From NCBI RefSeq assembly GCF_013385635.1, contig NZ_JACAPR010000014.1, forward strand, positions 76,517 through 140,516: a DNA stretch of 64,000 bases, read 5' to 3'. This stretch comes from Pseudomonas gingeri. Lineage in GTDB: Bacteria > Pseudomonadota > Gammaproteobacteria > Pseudomonadales > Pseudomonadaceae. Below, in pieces: positions 1 to 9,329 of the stretch. Within the stretch, counting starts at the first letter, position 1, and the number at the start of each line of letters is the position of its first letter. The position numbers and the translations under genes are program-made. Below the pieces are notes generated by a model. That model saw only the letters and a list, made by a program, of their open reading frames with translations, had not been told where the DNA came from and did not search any database.

Positions 1-38
1 CAAGCCAGCGCCTCCTACAGAAGCCAGTTCCCACAGGC
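1..38. repeat. Partial REP sequence at window edge
   Basis: Read on the minus strand this stretch gives a GTGGGAACTGGCTT-type and a GTAGGAGGCGCTGGCTTG-type core, which are the usual heads of Pseudomonas REP elements. It lies just downstream of the ponA stop codon. The element is cut by the window boundary, so whether it is a single REP or half of a REPIN cannot be seen. Confidence 0.6.
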
Positions 39-45
39 TGCCCGA

Positions 46-2481
46 TCAGAACAGGTCGATCGGTGCCGCTTCGTCCGCCGGCAGCGGGCTGCCCGGGGCG
101 TTGCCGCCATTGCCCAGTTCATTGACCGACGGCGGCGTGTCTTCGCTCTTGAACAGCTCGAAGTAGGCATTGGGCGTCCCCGGCGTTGCCGCACGACCGC
201 TGACCGGATCGACCCGCAGGCTGAGGATGCCTTCCGGCTCCGCCTGGGTGTGCGGCGGCATGCCCTTGAGTGCGGCCCCCATGTAATCCATCCAGATCGG
301 CAGCGCCACCGTGCCGCCGAATTCGCGGCGACCGAGGCTTTCGGGCTGGTCGAAGCCGGTCCAGACGGTGGTGATGTAGTCGGCGTTGTAGCCGGTGAAC
401 CAGGCGTCCTTGGATTCGTTGGTGGTACCGGTCTTGCCCGCCAGGTCACTACGGCCCAGGGCCAGGGCGCGACGGCCGGTGCCGAGCTTGATCACGTCCT
501 CGAGCATGCTGTTGAGGATAAAGGTGGTGCGCCCGTCGATGATGCGTTCGGCGACGGCCGGAGCCTGGGCGGCCGGAGCCGGAGCCTCGCCCGTGCTGTT
601 GACGGTAAACGTCGGCTGGCCCGGTGCCGCGATGCCGCTGCTGGCCGCTTCGCCGGTCGGTACGCTGGGCGGGTTGGCGACGAACAGGGTGTCGCCATTG
701 CGGCTTTCGATCTTGTCGATCAGGTACGGCGTGATCTTGTAGCCGCCATTGGCGAAAGTGCTCCAGCCGGTGGCGATCTCCATCGGCGTCAGGGTCGCGG
801 TACCCAGGGCCAGGGACAGGTTGCGTGGCAGGTCCTGCTTGTTGAAGCCGAACTTGGCGATGTAGTCGATGGTCTTGTCGACGCCCAGGCTTTGCAGCAG
901 GCGGATCGAAACCAGGTTGCGCGACTTGTACAGCGCTTCACGCATGCGGATCGGGCCGAGGAAGGTGTTGGTGTCGTTCTTCGGTCGCCAGACCTTGTCC
1001 AGGTACTCGTCGACGAACACGATCGGGGCGTCGTTGACCAGGCTGGCTGGCGTGTAGCCGTTGTCCAGGGCCGCGCTGTAGATGAACGGCTTGAAGCTCG
1101 AACCCGGCTGGCGCTTGGCCTGCATGGCGCGGTTGTAGTTGCTCTGCTCGAAGGCGAAGCCGCCGACCAGGGCACGAATCGCGCCGTTTTGCGGGTCAAG
1201 GGAGACCAGTGCGCTCTGCGCCGCCGGGACCTGGCTGAATTTCAGGCTGTTGTCGGCCTGGCGCTGGACGCGGATCAGGTCACCGACCTGGGCGACATCG
1301 GACGGCTGCTTCGGTGCGGCGCCGAGGCTGTTGGTGTTGAGGTACGGACGCGCCCATTTCATGGTGTCCCAGGCGACGAGCTCCGGGCCGTTGCGGGTCA
1401 GCACGTGCAGGATGTTCTTGTCCACCTGGGTGACGATCGCCGGTTCCAGGCCGCTGATGGGGCGCTGCTTGCCCAGTTCCGCGATCCAGGCATCGGTGGT
1501 CTTGCCGGGCAGGCGGGATTCGGGGCCGCGGTAGCCGTGGCGCTGGTCATAGGTGATCAAGCCTTCCTGGACGGCATGGTTGGCCAGCTCCTGGAGGTTG
1601 CTCGGGACCGTGGTGGTGACGCGGAAACCTTCGGTGTAGGCCTCGCTGCCATAACGACCGACCATTTCGGCGCGGGCCATTTCGGCGATATACGGCGCGT
1701 TCACTTCCGGCGTCGGCACGTGATAGCTGGCGTTGATCGGCTCGACGATGGCGGCCTGGTAGGCGGCTTCGTCGATCTTGCCCAGCTTGTACATGCGCCC
1801 CAGGATCCAGTCGCGACGTTCCTTGGCACGGACCGGGTTGGCCAACGGGTTGAAGCGCGACGGGGCTTTCGGCAGGCCGGCGATCATCGCCATCTGGGCC
1901 AGGGTGATGTCACGGATCGATTTACCGTAATACACCTGTGATGCGGCTTCGATACCGTAGGCGCGGTTGCCCAGGTAGATTTTGTTCACATACAGCTCGA
2001 GGATTTCATCCTTGGTCAGCTGGCGTTCGATCTGCAGGGCAAGAAGAATCTCGTTGGTCTTGCGCGAGAAGCTACGCTCGCTGGACAGGAAGAAGTTTTT
2101 CGCCACCTGCATGGTGATGGTGCTGCCGCCGGACTGGATGTGTCCGCTCTTGACCAATTGGGTCGCGGCGCGCATCAGGCTGCTGGGGTCGACGCCGTAG
2201 TGATTGGCAAAGTTGTCGTCTTCGGCACTGAGCAGGGCGTTGATGAAATTCGGTGGAATGTCGGCGAAGCGGATGGGGGAGCGGCGCATCTCGCCGAATT
2301 CGGCGATCAGTTTGCCATCGCTGGTGTAGACCCTGAGCGGAATCTGCAACTGGATGCTTCTCAGTGTCTCCACGGACGGCAAGCCCGGACTAAGATAAAG
2401 AAATGCGCCGCTCAGGACGAGCAGCAGCCCGCAGAATACGGCGACGAAAGACCACCCGAAAAACTTCAGCAGACGAATCAA
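46..2481 (-). CDS. ponA: Penicillin-binding protein 1A (bifunctional transglycosylase/transpeptidase)
   Basis: Class A PBP of 811 residues that polymerises glycan strands and cross-links peptides of peptidoglycan on the periplasmic side of the inner membrane. It has a short cytoplasmic start and one membrane anchor (about residues 8-30). The GT51 transglycosylase domain carries EDDNFANHYG near residue 87. The transpeptidase domain has its SxxK box in GSSFKPF near residue 460 and KTGTT near residue 683. A variable Ala/Pro-rich insert lies between the last two motifs (about 610-650). The start codon is TTG (2481). No ATG fits, and the following residues match the usual MRLLKF-like start of the family. 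It is divergent from pilM, the standard arrangement in Pseudomonas. Length and motifs are complete. Confidence 0.96.
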   Translation of the reverse strand: MIRLLKFFGWSFVAVFCGLLLVLSGAFLYLSPGLPSVETLRSIQLQIPLRVYTSDGKLIAEFGEMRRSPIRFADIPPNFINALLSAEDDNFANHYGVDPSSLMRAATQLVKSGHIQSGGSTITMQVAKNFFLSSERSFSRKTNEILLALQIERQLTKDEILELYVNKIYLGNRAYGIEAASQVYYGKSIRDITLAQMAMIAGLPKAPSRFNPLANPVRAKERRDWILGRMYKLGKIDEAAYQAAIVEPINASYHVPTPEVNAPYIAEMARAEMVGRYGSEAYTEGFRVTTTVPSNLQELANHAVQEGLITYDQRHGYRGPESRLPGKTTDAWIAELGKQRPISGLEPAIVTQVDKNILHVLTRNGPELVAWDTMKWARPYLNTNSLGAAPKQPSDVAQVGDLIRVQRQADNSLKFSQVPAAQSALVSLDPQNGAIRALVGGFAFEQSNYNRAMQAKRQPGSSFKPFIYSAALDNGYTPASLVNDAPIVFVDEYLDKVWRPKNDTNTFLGPIRMREALYKSRNLVSIRLLQSLGVDKTIDYIAKFGFNKQDLPRNLSLALGTATLTPMEIATGWSTFANGGYKITPYLIDKIESRNGDTLFVANPPSVPTGEAASSGIAAPGQPTFTVNSTGEAPAPAAQAPAVAERIIDGRTTFILNSMLEDVIKLGTGRRALALGRSDLAGKTGTTNESKDAWFTGYNADYITTVWTGFDQPESLGRREFGGTVALPIWMDYMGAALKGMPPHTQAEPEGILSLRVDPVSGRAATPGTPNAYFELFKSEDTPPSVNELGNGGNAPGSPLPADEAAPIDLF

Positions 2482-2572
2482 GGCTTGTGGATTTCCAGAT
2501 AAAAGAATGGGTTAGGCGTCAGGCTAAATTCACAGCAAGCGCTGGTTCGACGGCTCGGAGAAAAACGTGGGC

Positions 2573-2601
2573 ATTATAAGCATTTTTTGGCGTTGAGCGT
2601 C
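2573..2601 (-). promoter_or_regulatory. Candidate sigma70 promoter for ponA
   Basis: On the minus strand a perfect TATAAT lies at 2578-2573, about 90 bases before the ponA start. The hexamer 17 bases further upstream (GACGCT, 2601-2596) is a poor -35 match, so only the -10 box is strong. The ponA/pilM intergenic region (2482-2684) must also hold the pilM promoter, which I could not place. Confidence 0.4.
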
Positions 2602-2684
2602 ATTTGCGCTTATGTCAAGACTGCTATTAAATGCCCATCATCATAAAGGGTCCGTAAGTCGCGGATAGTAATAGGGAATCGGTA

Positions 2685-3749
2685 GTGCTTGGACTCTTTG
2701 GCAAAAAAGCGCATTCGCTCCTGGGGATCGACATCAGTTCCACCTCGGTAAAACTCCTCGAATTGAGCCGTTCAGGCAATCGATATCGGGTCGAGTCCTA
2801 CGCCGTGGAACCGCTGCCGCCTAACGCCGTGGTCGAGAAAAACATCGCCGAGCTCGAAGGTGTCGGCCAGGCCCTGACGCGGGTGCTGCTCAAGGCCAAG
2901 ACCAGTGCGCGCCATGTGGCCGTCGCGGTCGCCGGTTCCGCGGTGATCACCAAGACCATCGAGATGGATGCCGGGCTTTCCGATGACGACATGGAGAGCC
3001 AGCTCAAGATCGAGGCCGACCAGTACATTCCCTATCCCCTCGAAGAAGTGGCCATCGACTTTGAAGTCCAGGGTTATTCGGCGCGCAATCCCGAGCGTGT
3101 CGAAGTGCTGCTGGCCGCCTGTCGGAAAGAAAACGTCGAGGTGCGCGAAGCGGCCCTGGCGCTGGCCGGGCTCGATGCCAAGGTGGTGGATGTCGAGGCC
3201 TATGCCCTGGAGCGCTCCTTTGGCCTGCTCGCGGCCCAGTTGGCCAGCGATCACGACCGGTTGACGGTCGCGGTGGTCGATATCGGCGCGACCATGACCA
3301 CCCTCAGCGTGCTGCACAACGGCCGGATCATCTATACCCGTGAACAATTGTTCGGCGGTCGCCAGCTCACCGAGGAAATCCAGCGGCGCTACGGCCTGTC
3401 CAACGAAGAGGCGGGCCTGGCGAAGAAACAGGGCGGCCTGCCCGACGACTATGTCGCCGAGGTCCTGCAGCCCTTCAAGGACGCCGTGGTCCAGCAGGTG
3501 TCGCGTTCCCTGCAATTCTTCTTCGCTTCGGGCCAGTACAACGATGTCGACTACATTCTGCTGGCAGGCGGCACCGCCTCCATTGCCGGCCTCGATCACC
3601 TGATCCAGCAGCGGCTCGGTACGCCTACCCTGGTGGCCAACCCTTTCGCTGACATGGCGTTGAGCAGCAAGGTCAATGCCGGGGCACTGGCCAGTGATGC
3701 GCCGGCCCTGATGATCGCCTGCGGTCTGGCGTTGAGGAGTTTCGACTGA
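2685..3749 (+). CDS. pilM: Type IV pilus inner-membrane platform protein PilM
   Basis: Actin-like (ASKHA fold) cytoplasmic ATP-binding protein of 354 residues that forms the inner ring of the type IV pilus alignment complex and binds the N-terminal tail of PilN. The phosphate-1 region GIDISSTSVKLLEL is at residues 14-27, the phosphate-2 region DIGATMTTLSVLHNG is near 200, and the adenosine loop LAGGTASIAGLD is near 290-301. The start codon is GTG, with AGGGAA ten bases upstream. Its TGA stop shares an A with the pilN ATG (TGATG at 3747-3751), so translation of the two is probably coupled. It is the first gene of the pilMNOPQ operon. Confidence 0.96.
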   Translation: MLGLFGKKAHSLLGIDISSTSVKLLELSRSGNRYRVESYAVEPLPPNAVVEKNIAELEGVGQALTRVLLKAKTSARHVAVAVAGSAVITKTIEMDAGLSDDDMESQLKIEADQYIPYPLEEVAIDFEVQGYSARNPERVEVLLAACRKENVEVREAALALAGLDAKVVDVEAYALERSFGLLAAQLASDHDRLTVAVVDIGATMTTLSVLHNGRIIYTREQLFGGRQLTEEIQRRYGLSNEEAGLAKKQGGLPDDYVAEVLQPFKDAVVQQVSRSLQFFFASGQYNDVDYILLAGGTASIAGLDHLIQQRLGTPTLVANPFADMALSSKVNAGALASDAPALMIACGLALRSFD

Positions 3750-4315
3750 TGGCGCGGATCAACCTTCTCCCCTGGCGCGAGCAACTGCGCGAAGAGCGGC
3801 GCAAGCGCTTCCTCACGGCCCTGGTCGGTGTGCTGGTGGCGGCCGTCGGCCTGGTGCTGATGACTGACCAGTACATCAGCAACTCCATCGATCACCAGAC
3901 CGCGCGCAATGCCTACATGAACAAGGAGATCGCCCAGCTCGATGCGCGGATCAAGCAGATCAGCGAGCTCAAGGCGCGTCGCCAGCAATTGATCGAGCGG
4001 ATGAAGATCATCCAGGACCTGCAAGGCAACCGGCCGATCAGCGGGCGGATCTTCGATCAACTGGCGCGAACCCTGCCTGATGGCGTGTATTTCACGGAAG
4101 TGAAGATGACCGGCAAGACCATTGCGCTCACCGGCGCGGCGGAGTCCAACAACCGGGTCTCGGACCTGATGCGCAACCTCGATGCCTCCGATTGGCTTGA
4201 AGCACCGAGCCTGACCGAGGTCAAGGCGACGACCGCCGGCGCGGTCGACCAGGCGAACGTGTTCCAGCTGAGCGTGCGCCAGACCCAGCCTCCGGTTCCG
4301 GGGGCCGCCAAATGA
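3749..4315 (+). CDS. pilN: Type IV pilus assembly protein PilN
   Basis: Bitopic inner-membrane protein of 188 residues. The N-terminus ARINLLPWREQLREERR is the conserved PilM-binding tail. One membrane segment follows (about residues 25-43), then a coiled coil (about 50-90) and a small periplasmic ferredoxin-like domain that pairs with PilO. It starts directly on the pilM stop and overlaps pilO by four bases (ATGA at 4312). Confidence 0.95.
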   Translation: MARINLLPWREQLREERRKRFLTALVGVLVAAVGLVLMTDQYISNSIDHQTARNAYMNKEIAQLDARIKQISELKARRQQLIERMKIIQDLQGNRPISGRIFDQLARTLPDGVYFTEVKMTGKTIALTGAAESNNRVSDLMRNLDASDWLEAPSLTEVKATTAGAVDQANVFQLSVRQTQPPVPGAAK

Positions 4316-4935
4316 ATGTCTCCGAATGGCTGGAAAACCTGCGCAAGATCGACCTCGCCGATCTCGACATGCAAAACATCGGTTCCTGGCCGGCGGCGGT
4401 CAAGGGTGCCTGCGGCGTGATCGTCGCGGTCCTGGTGCTGACCCTGGGCTACAACTTCTATATCAAGGACCTGACCGACCAGTTGGACCAGCAACGGGCC
4501 ACGGAAGTCACCCTGAAGGAGCAGTTCGCGACCAAGGCGCACCTGGCGGCAAACCTGGAGGCCTACACCCAGCAGATGCTCGACATGGAGGCGTCCTTCG
4601 GCGCGCTGCTCAAGCAACTGCCCAGCGACACCGAGGTGCCGGGGCTGCTGGAAGACATCACCCGTACCGGGCTCGGCAGCGGACTGGAGTTCGAAGAGAT
4701 CAAGCTGTTGCCCGAGGTGGCGCAGCAGTTCTATATCGAGCTGCCGATCCAGATCACCGTGACCGGTGCCTACCATGACCTGGCAACCTTTGTCAGTGGC
4801 GTGGCCAGCCTGCCGCGAATCGTCACCCTGCACGATTTCGAGATCAAGCCGGTCACCGCGAACAATGGCAACAAGCTGCGCATGAGCATCCTCGCCAAGA
4901 CCTATCGCTACAACGACAAGGGGCTGCAGAAATGA
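4312..4935 (+). CDS. pilO: Type IV pilus assembly protein PilO
   Basis: Inner-membrane partner of PilN, 207 residues. It has a short cytoplasmic N-terminus, one membrane segment (about residues 28-47, AAVKGACGVIVAVLVLTLGY), a coiled coil (about 50-100) and a periplasmic domain of the PilO type. PilN-PilO heterodimers bind PilP and connect the cytoplasmic motor to the secretin. ATGA overlaps join it to pilN upstream and pilP downstream (4932-4935). Confidence 0.95.
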   Translation: MNVSEWLENLRKIDLADLDMQNIGSWPAAVKGACGVIVAVLVLTLGYNFYIKDLTDQLDQQRATEVTLKEQFATKAHLAANLEAYTQQMLDMEASFGALLKQLPSDTEVPGLLEDITRTGLGSGLEFEEIKLLPEVAQQFYIELPIQITVTGAYHDLATFVSGVASLPRIVTLHDFEIKPVTANNGNKLRMSILAKTYRYNDKGLQK

Positions 4936-5459
4936 GCCGCTTGCACGGGTTGTGCGTAGCAATGGCCGCGGTGCTGCTGGCCGGTTGTGGCAACAGCAAT
5001 GACTTCAGTGACCTGGATGCCTACATGCGTGAAGTGCGTGCGCGGCCGGCCGGCAATATCGAACCGACACCGAAATTCATTTCCTACGAGGCGTTTACCT
5101 ACAACGCCTCGTCGCTGCGCAGTCCGTTCCAGCCGCCGGTCAAGATCGACCTGGTGAACCGCCAGAAAGGTTCCCACGAGGTCAAGCCGGACCCGAACCG
5201 GACCAGGCAGTTTCTCGAAGGCTTCAATATCGAGCAGTTCGAGATGGTCGGTACGCTTTCCAATGCCAGCGGTACCTACGCCTTGCTGCGTGGGGCCGGT
5301 GGCGTCCATCGTTTGAAAGTGGGTGATTACCTGGGACGCAACGAGGGTCGGATCGTGGCCATCACCGACTCCCAGGTCGAGGTGATCGAAATCGTTCCGG
5401 ACGGTGAAGGCACCTGGCTGGAACGGCCGCGCACCATCCCTTTGAAAGAGCACTCATAG
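4932..5459 (+). CDS. pilP: Type IV pilus lipoprotein PilP
   Basis: Lipoprotein of 175 residues bridging PilN/PilO to the secretin PilQ. The N-terminal signal ends in the lipobox LLAGC, with the acylated Cys at residue 20. The unstructured region that follows contacts PilNO, and the C-terminal beta-sandwich (about 85-165) is the HR-like domain that binds PilQ. Overlaps pilO by four bases; the stop is followed at once by pilQ. Confidence 0.95.
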   Translation: MSRLHGLCVAMAAVLLAGCGNSNDFSDLDAYMREVRARPAGNIEPTPKFISYEAFTYNASSLRSPFQPPVKIDLVNRQKGSHEVKPDPNRTRQFLEGFNIEQFEMVGTLSNASGTYALLRGAGGVHRLKVGDYLGRNEGRIVAITDSQVEVIEIVPDGEGTWLERPRTIPLKEHS

Positions 5460-5470
5460 TGGAACTCGAT

Positions 5471-7546
5471 ATGAACAGGATTATTTCCACCTTCGGCATT
5501 TCGCTATGGATGGCGCTGGTGTCGCCGATGGTGCTGGCCGCCAACCTGAAGACCCTCGATGTGGCGGCGCTGCCCGGGGATCGGGTTGAGCTCAAGCTGG
5601 CCTTCGACAGCGCACCCGCGGCCCCTCACGGCTACACCACCGATCAGCCGGCGCGGATTGCCCTGGACCTGACCGGGGTGGCCAGCCAGTTGACCACCAA
5701 GACCCGTGACCTGGGCGTGGGCAACGCGCGCAGCGTGACCGTGGTGGAAGCCAAGGATCGGACCCGGCTGATCATCAACCTGACCAAGCTGGTGCCCTAC
5801 AGCACCCGTATCGAGGGTAACAACCTGTTCGTGGTGGTCGGCCAGGGCGCGGCGCTTGCCGCTCCAGGCCAGGCCAGTGCCGCCCGGCCGGCGGCTGCGG
5901 TGGCGCAACCGGCGCGTGCGGCACCCAAGCCCTACGTAGCGGCGGGCAAGGCCATTCGCAATATCGACTTCCAGCGTGGCGAGCAGGGCGAAGGCAACGT
6001 GGTCATCGAACTCTCCGACCCGTCCATCAGCCCGGATATCCAGGAAAAAGGCGGCAAGATCAGCGTGGAGTTCCCGCGCACCCAACTGCCCGACCCCCTG
6101 CGTGTACGCCTGGACGTGAAGGATTTCGCCACGCCGGTGCAATTCGTCAATGCCACCGCCTCTGCCGATCGGGCGAGTATTTCCATCGAGCCGAGCGGCG
6201 CCTTCGACTATTCGACGTACCAGACCGACAACAAGTTGACCATCAGTGTCCGCCCGCTGACTGTCGACGACCTGCAACGGCGTAATGCCGAGCGGTTTGT
6301 CTACAGCGGTGAAAAGCTCTCGCTGAACTTCCAGGACATCGACGTGCGCTCGGTGCTGCAACTGATCGCCGACTTCACCAACCTGAACCTGGTGGCCAGC
6401 GACACGGTGCAGGGCGGGATTACCTTGCGCCTGCAGAACGTGCCTTGGGACCAGGCACTGGACCTGGTGCTCAAGACCAAGGGCCTGGACAAACGCAAGA
6501 TCGGCAACGTCCTGCTGGTGGCGCCGGCGGACGAGATCGCCGCGCGTGAACGCCAGGAACTGGAATCGCAGAAACAGATCGCCGAACTGGCGCCGCTGCG
6601 CCGCGAGCTGCTGCAGGTCAACTACGCGAAGGCGGCGGATATCGCCAAGCTGTTCCAGTCGGTGACCAGTGCCGAAGCCAAGGGCGACGAGCGTGGCTCG
6701 ATCACCGTGGATGACCGCACGAACAACATCATTGCCTACCAGACCCAGGACCGCCTCGACGAATTGCGGCGGATCGTGGCGCAACTGGATATTCCGGTGC
6801 GCCAGGTGATGATCGAGGCGCGTATCGTCGAGGCCAACGTCGGTTATGACAAGCAGCTGGGCGCCCGTTGGGGCGGCAGCATCTCGGGCGGCAACTGGAA
6901 AGGCAGCGGCGGTTCGCCGACGTTGTCGAAGTTGACTGGCCAGAGCGCCAGCACACCGTTCGTCGACCTGGGTGCAACCACGGCGACCTCCGGTATCGGC
7001 ATCGGCTTCGTCACCGACAACACTATCCTCGACCTGGAACTGAGCGCGATGGAGAAAACCGGCAACGGTGAAGTCGTGTCGCAGCCCAAGGTGGTCACCT
7101 CCGACAAGGAAACCGCGAAAATCCTCAAGGGCACGGAGATTCCGTACCAGGAATCCAGCTCCAGCGGTGCCACCTCGGTGTCCTTCAAGGAAGCGTCGCT
7201 GTCCCTTGAGGTCACGCCGCAGATCACCCCGGACAACCGCATCATCATGGAAGTGAAGGTCACCAAGGACGAGCCGGACTACCAGAACGTGCTCAACAAC
7301 GTGCCGCCGATCAAGAAGAACGAAGTCAATGCCAAGGTGCTGGTCAACGACGGTGAAACCGTGGTGATCGGTGGCGTGTTCTCCAATACTCAGAGCAAAA
7401 CCGAAGAGAAGGTGCCATTTCTTGGCGATGTGCCGTATGTTGGCCGCCTTTTCCGCCGAGACATTGTCTCGGAAGCAAAATCCGAGCTGCTGGTATTCCT
7501 GACTCCGCGTATCATGAATAACCAGGCGATTGCTGTGAGTCGTTGA
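5471..7546 (+). CDS. pilQ: Type IV pilus outer-membrane secretin PilQ
   Basis: Secretin of about 691 residues forming the outer-membrane pore for the pilus. I chose the ATG at 5471 because it gives a compact signal peptide ending near SPMVLAA. An in-frame GTG at 5459 would only add four residues. Two AMIN domains that bind peptidoglycan (about 25-115 and 160-260) are separated by an Ala/Pro-rich linker. They are followed by the N0 and N1 domains and the secretin core, with VPFLGDVPYVGRLF near the C-terminus. It is the last pil gene; aroK starts only four bases after its stop. Confidence 0.95.
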   Translation: MNRIISTFGISLWMALVSPMVLAANLKTLDVAALPGDRVELKLAFDSAPAAPHGYTTDQPARIALDLTGVASQLTTKTRDLGVGNARSVTVVEAKDRTRLIINLTKLVPYSTRIEGNNLFVVVGQGAALAAPGQASAARPAAAVAQPARAAPKPYVAAGKAIRNIDFQRGEQGEGNVVIELSDPSISPDIQEKGGKISVEFPRTQLPDPLRVRLDVKDFATPVQFVNATASADRASISIEPSGAFDYSTYQTDNKLTISVRPLTVDDLQRRNAERFVYSGEKLSLNFQDIDVRSVLQLIADFTNLNLVASDTVQGGITLRLQNVPWDQALDLVLKTKGLDKRKIGNVLLVAPADEIAARERQELESQKQIAELAPLRRELLQVNYAKAADIAKLFQSVTSAEAKGDERGSITVDDRTNNIIAYQTQDRLDELRRIVAQLDIPVRQVMIEARIVEANVGYDKQLGARWGGSISGGNWKGSGGSPTLSKLTGQSASTPFVDLGATTATSGIGIGFVTDNTILDLELSAMEKTGNGEVVSQPKVVTSDKETAKILKGTEIPYQESSSSGATSVSFKEASLSLEVTPQITPDNRIIMEVKVTKDEPDYQNVLNNVPPIKKNEVNAKVLVNDGETVVIGGVFSNTQSKTEEKVPFLGDVPYVGRLFRRDIVSEAKSELLVFLTPRIMNNQAIAVSR

Positions 7547-7550
7547 TTCT

Positions 7551-8069
7551 GTGCGAAATTTGATTCTTGTTGGGCCTATGGGGGCTGGAAAAAGCACCAT
7601 AGGCCGCTTGCTGGCCAAAGAGCTGCGCCTGCCTTTCAAAGATTCCGATAAGGAAATTGAACTGCGCACGGGCGCCAATATCCCGTGGATCTTCGATAAG
7701 GAAGGCGAGCCGGGCTTTCGCGATCGTGAGCAAGCGATGATTGCCGAGCTGTGCGCAGCCGACGGTGTGGTCCTGGCCACGGGCGGCGGTGCGGTCATGC
7801 GCGATGAAAATCGCCAGGCCCTGCACGCCGGCGGACGGGTCGTCTACCTGCATGCTTCAGTGGAGCAGCAGGTGGGCCGCACCGCCCGTGATCGCAACCG
7901 TCCGCTGTTGCGTACCGCCGATCCGGCCAAGACCCTGCGGGATCTGTTGGCGATCCGTGATCCGCTTTATCGGGAAATCGCCGATCTGGTGGTGGAAACC
8001 GATGAACGGCCGCCACGCATGGTGGTACTGGATATCCTTGAACGCTTGCAGCAGCTACCTCCCCGTTAA
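7551..8069 (+). CDS. aroK: Shikimate kinase
   Basis: Cytoplasmic enzyme of 172 residues that phosphorylates shikimate at the 3-OH using ATP, in the chorismate pathway for aromatic amino acids. Walker A is GPMGAGKST at residues 8-16. The shikimate-binding residues are in DSDKEIE (about 32-38) and GFRDRE (about 55-60), GGGAV follows at about 79-83, and the LID arginine region DRNRPLL at about 115-121. The start codon is GTG at 7551, four bases after pilQ, so it is read with the pil operon. Complete and of normal length. Confidence 0.96.
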   Translation: MRNLILVGPMGAGKSTIGRLLAKELRLPFKDSDKEIELRTGANIPWIFDKEGEPGFRDREQAMIAELCAADGVVLATGGGAVMRDENRQALHAGGRVVYLHASVEQQVGRTARDRNRPLLRTADPAKTLRDLLAIRDPLYREIADLVVETDERPPRMVVLDILERLQQLPPR

Positions 8070-8218
8070 AGCGCAGGGCGAAATGCGCTATCCTCGACGC
8101 CCGCCATGCTCGGTGTCGGTCATGGCTCAAGGCCATTGGGGGGCGCCGGAAACGGACGCCGCCAACAATCGTTAATCCTGAGACTGGACGCCCGCGTCCA
8201 TCTTCACTGTGGGGACAC

Positions 8219-9319
8219 ATGCAGACACTTAAGGTCGATCTTGGCGAGCGTAGCTACCCGATTCATATTGGCGAAGGGCTGCTGGACAAGCCTGAGCTAC
8301 TGACGCCGCACATTGCCGGTCGGCAAGTCGCAATCATCTCCAACGAAACCGTCGCCCCGCTCTATCTTGAACGCCTGAGCCGTAGCCTGGCGGCCTATTC
8401 GGTGATCTCGGTGGTCCTGCCCGACGGCGAAGCCTTCAAGACCTGGGAAACCCTGCAACTGATTTTCGACGGCCTGCTGAGCGCCCGGCACGATCGCCGG
8501 ACCACGGTCATCGCCCTGGGTGGCGGCGTCATCGGTGACATGGCCGGTTTCGCCGCGGCCTGCTATCAGCGCGGGGTGGATTTTATCCAGGTTCCGACTA
8601 CCTTGTTGTCTCAAGTCGATTCGTCGGTGGGCGGCAAGACCGGCATCAACCATCCGCTGGGCAAGAACATGGTCGGTGCCTTCTATCAGCCCAATGTGGT
8701 GCTGATCGATACCGCGACCCTGAACACGCTGCCGGCGCGCGAACTGTCGGCGGGGCTGGCCGAGGTCATCAAGTACGGCCTGATCTGCGACGAGCCGTTC
8801 CTGACCTGGCTGGAAGAGCATGTCGATGCCTTGCGCGGCCTCGACCAGGCAGCCCTGACCGAGGCCATCGAGCGCTCCTGTGCGGCCAAGGCGGCCGTGG
8901 TCGGCGCCGATGAGCGCGAGACCGGGGTGCGCGCCACCCTCAACCTCGGGCACACCTTCGGTCATGCCATCGAAACCCATATGGGCTACGGTGTCTGGCT
9001 GCATGGCGAAGCCGTGGCGGCGGGGACGGTGATGGCGCTGGAGATGTCCGCGCGCCTGGGCTGGATCACCGACGCCGAGCGCGATCGCGGTATCCGCTTG
9101 TTCCAGCGCGCGGGATTGCCGGTCATTCCTCCCGAGGAGATGACCGAGGCCGATTTTCTCGAACACATGGCAATTGACAAGAAAGTGATCGACGGTCGTT
9201 TACGTCTGGTGTTGTTGCGCCGCATGGGCGAAGCCGTAGTGACCGACGATTATCCGAAAGAGGTTCTACAGGCCACGCTGGGGGCGGACTACCGCGCTCT
9301 GGCTCAGCTTAAAGGTTGA
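8219..9319 (+). CDS. aroB: 3-dehydroquinate synthase
   Basis: NAD- and zinc-dependent cyclase of 366 residues converting DAHP to 3-dehydroquinate, the second step of the shikimate pathway. The nucleotide-binding motif GGGVIGDMAGFAA is near residues 101-113. The substrate and metal ligands include the SSVGGKTGINHPLGKN block (about 139-154), the Glu of AEVIKYG (about 181-187), and the His residues of NLGHTFGHAIE (about 242-252) and WLHGEAVAAG (about 260-269). It is 149 bases after aroK on the same strand and is followed within ten bases by the SPOR/ATPase gene. Confidence 0.96.
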   Translation: MQTLKVDLGERSYPIHIGEGLLDKPELLTPHIAGRQVAIISNETVAPLYLERLSRSLAAYSVISVVLPDGEAFKTWETLQLIFDGLLSARHDRRTTVIALGGGVIGDMAGFAAACYQRGVDFIQVPTTLLSQVDSSVGGKTGINHPLGKNMVGAFYQPNVVLIDTATLNTLPARELSAGLAEVIKYGLICDEPFLTWLEEHVDALRGLDQAALTEAIERSCAAKAAVVGADERETGVRATLNLGHTFGHAIETHMGYGVWLHGEAVAAGTVMALEMSARLGWITDAERDRGIRLFQRAGLPVIPPEEMTEADFLEHMAIDKKVIDGRLRLVLLRRMGEAVVTDDYPKEVLQATLGADYRALAQLKG

Positions 9320-9329
9320 TAAGATTCCG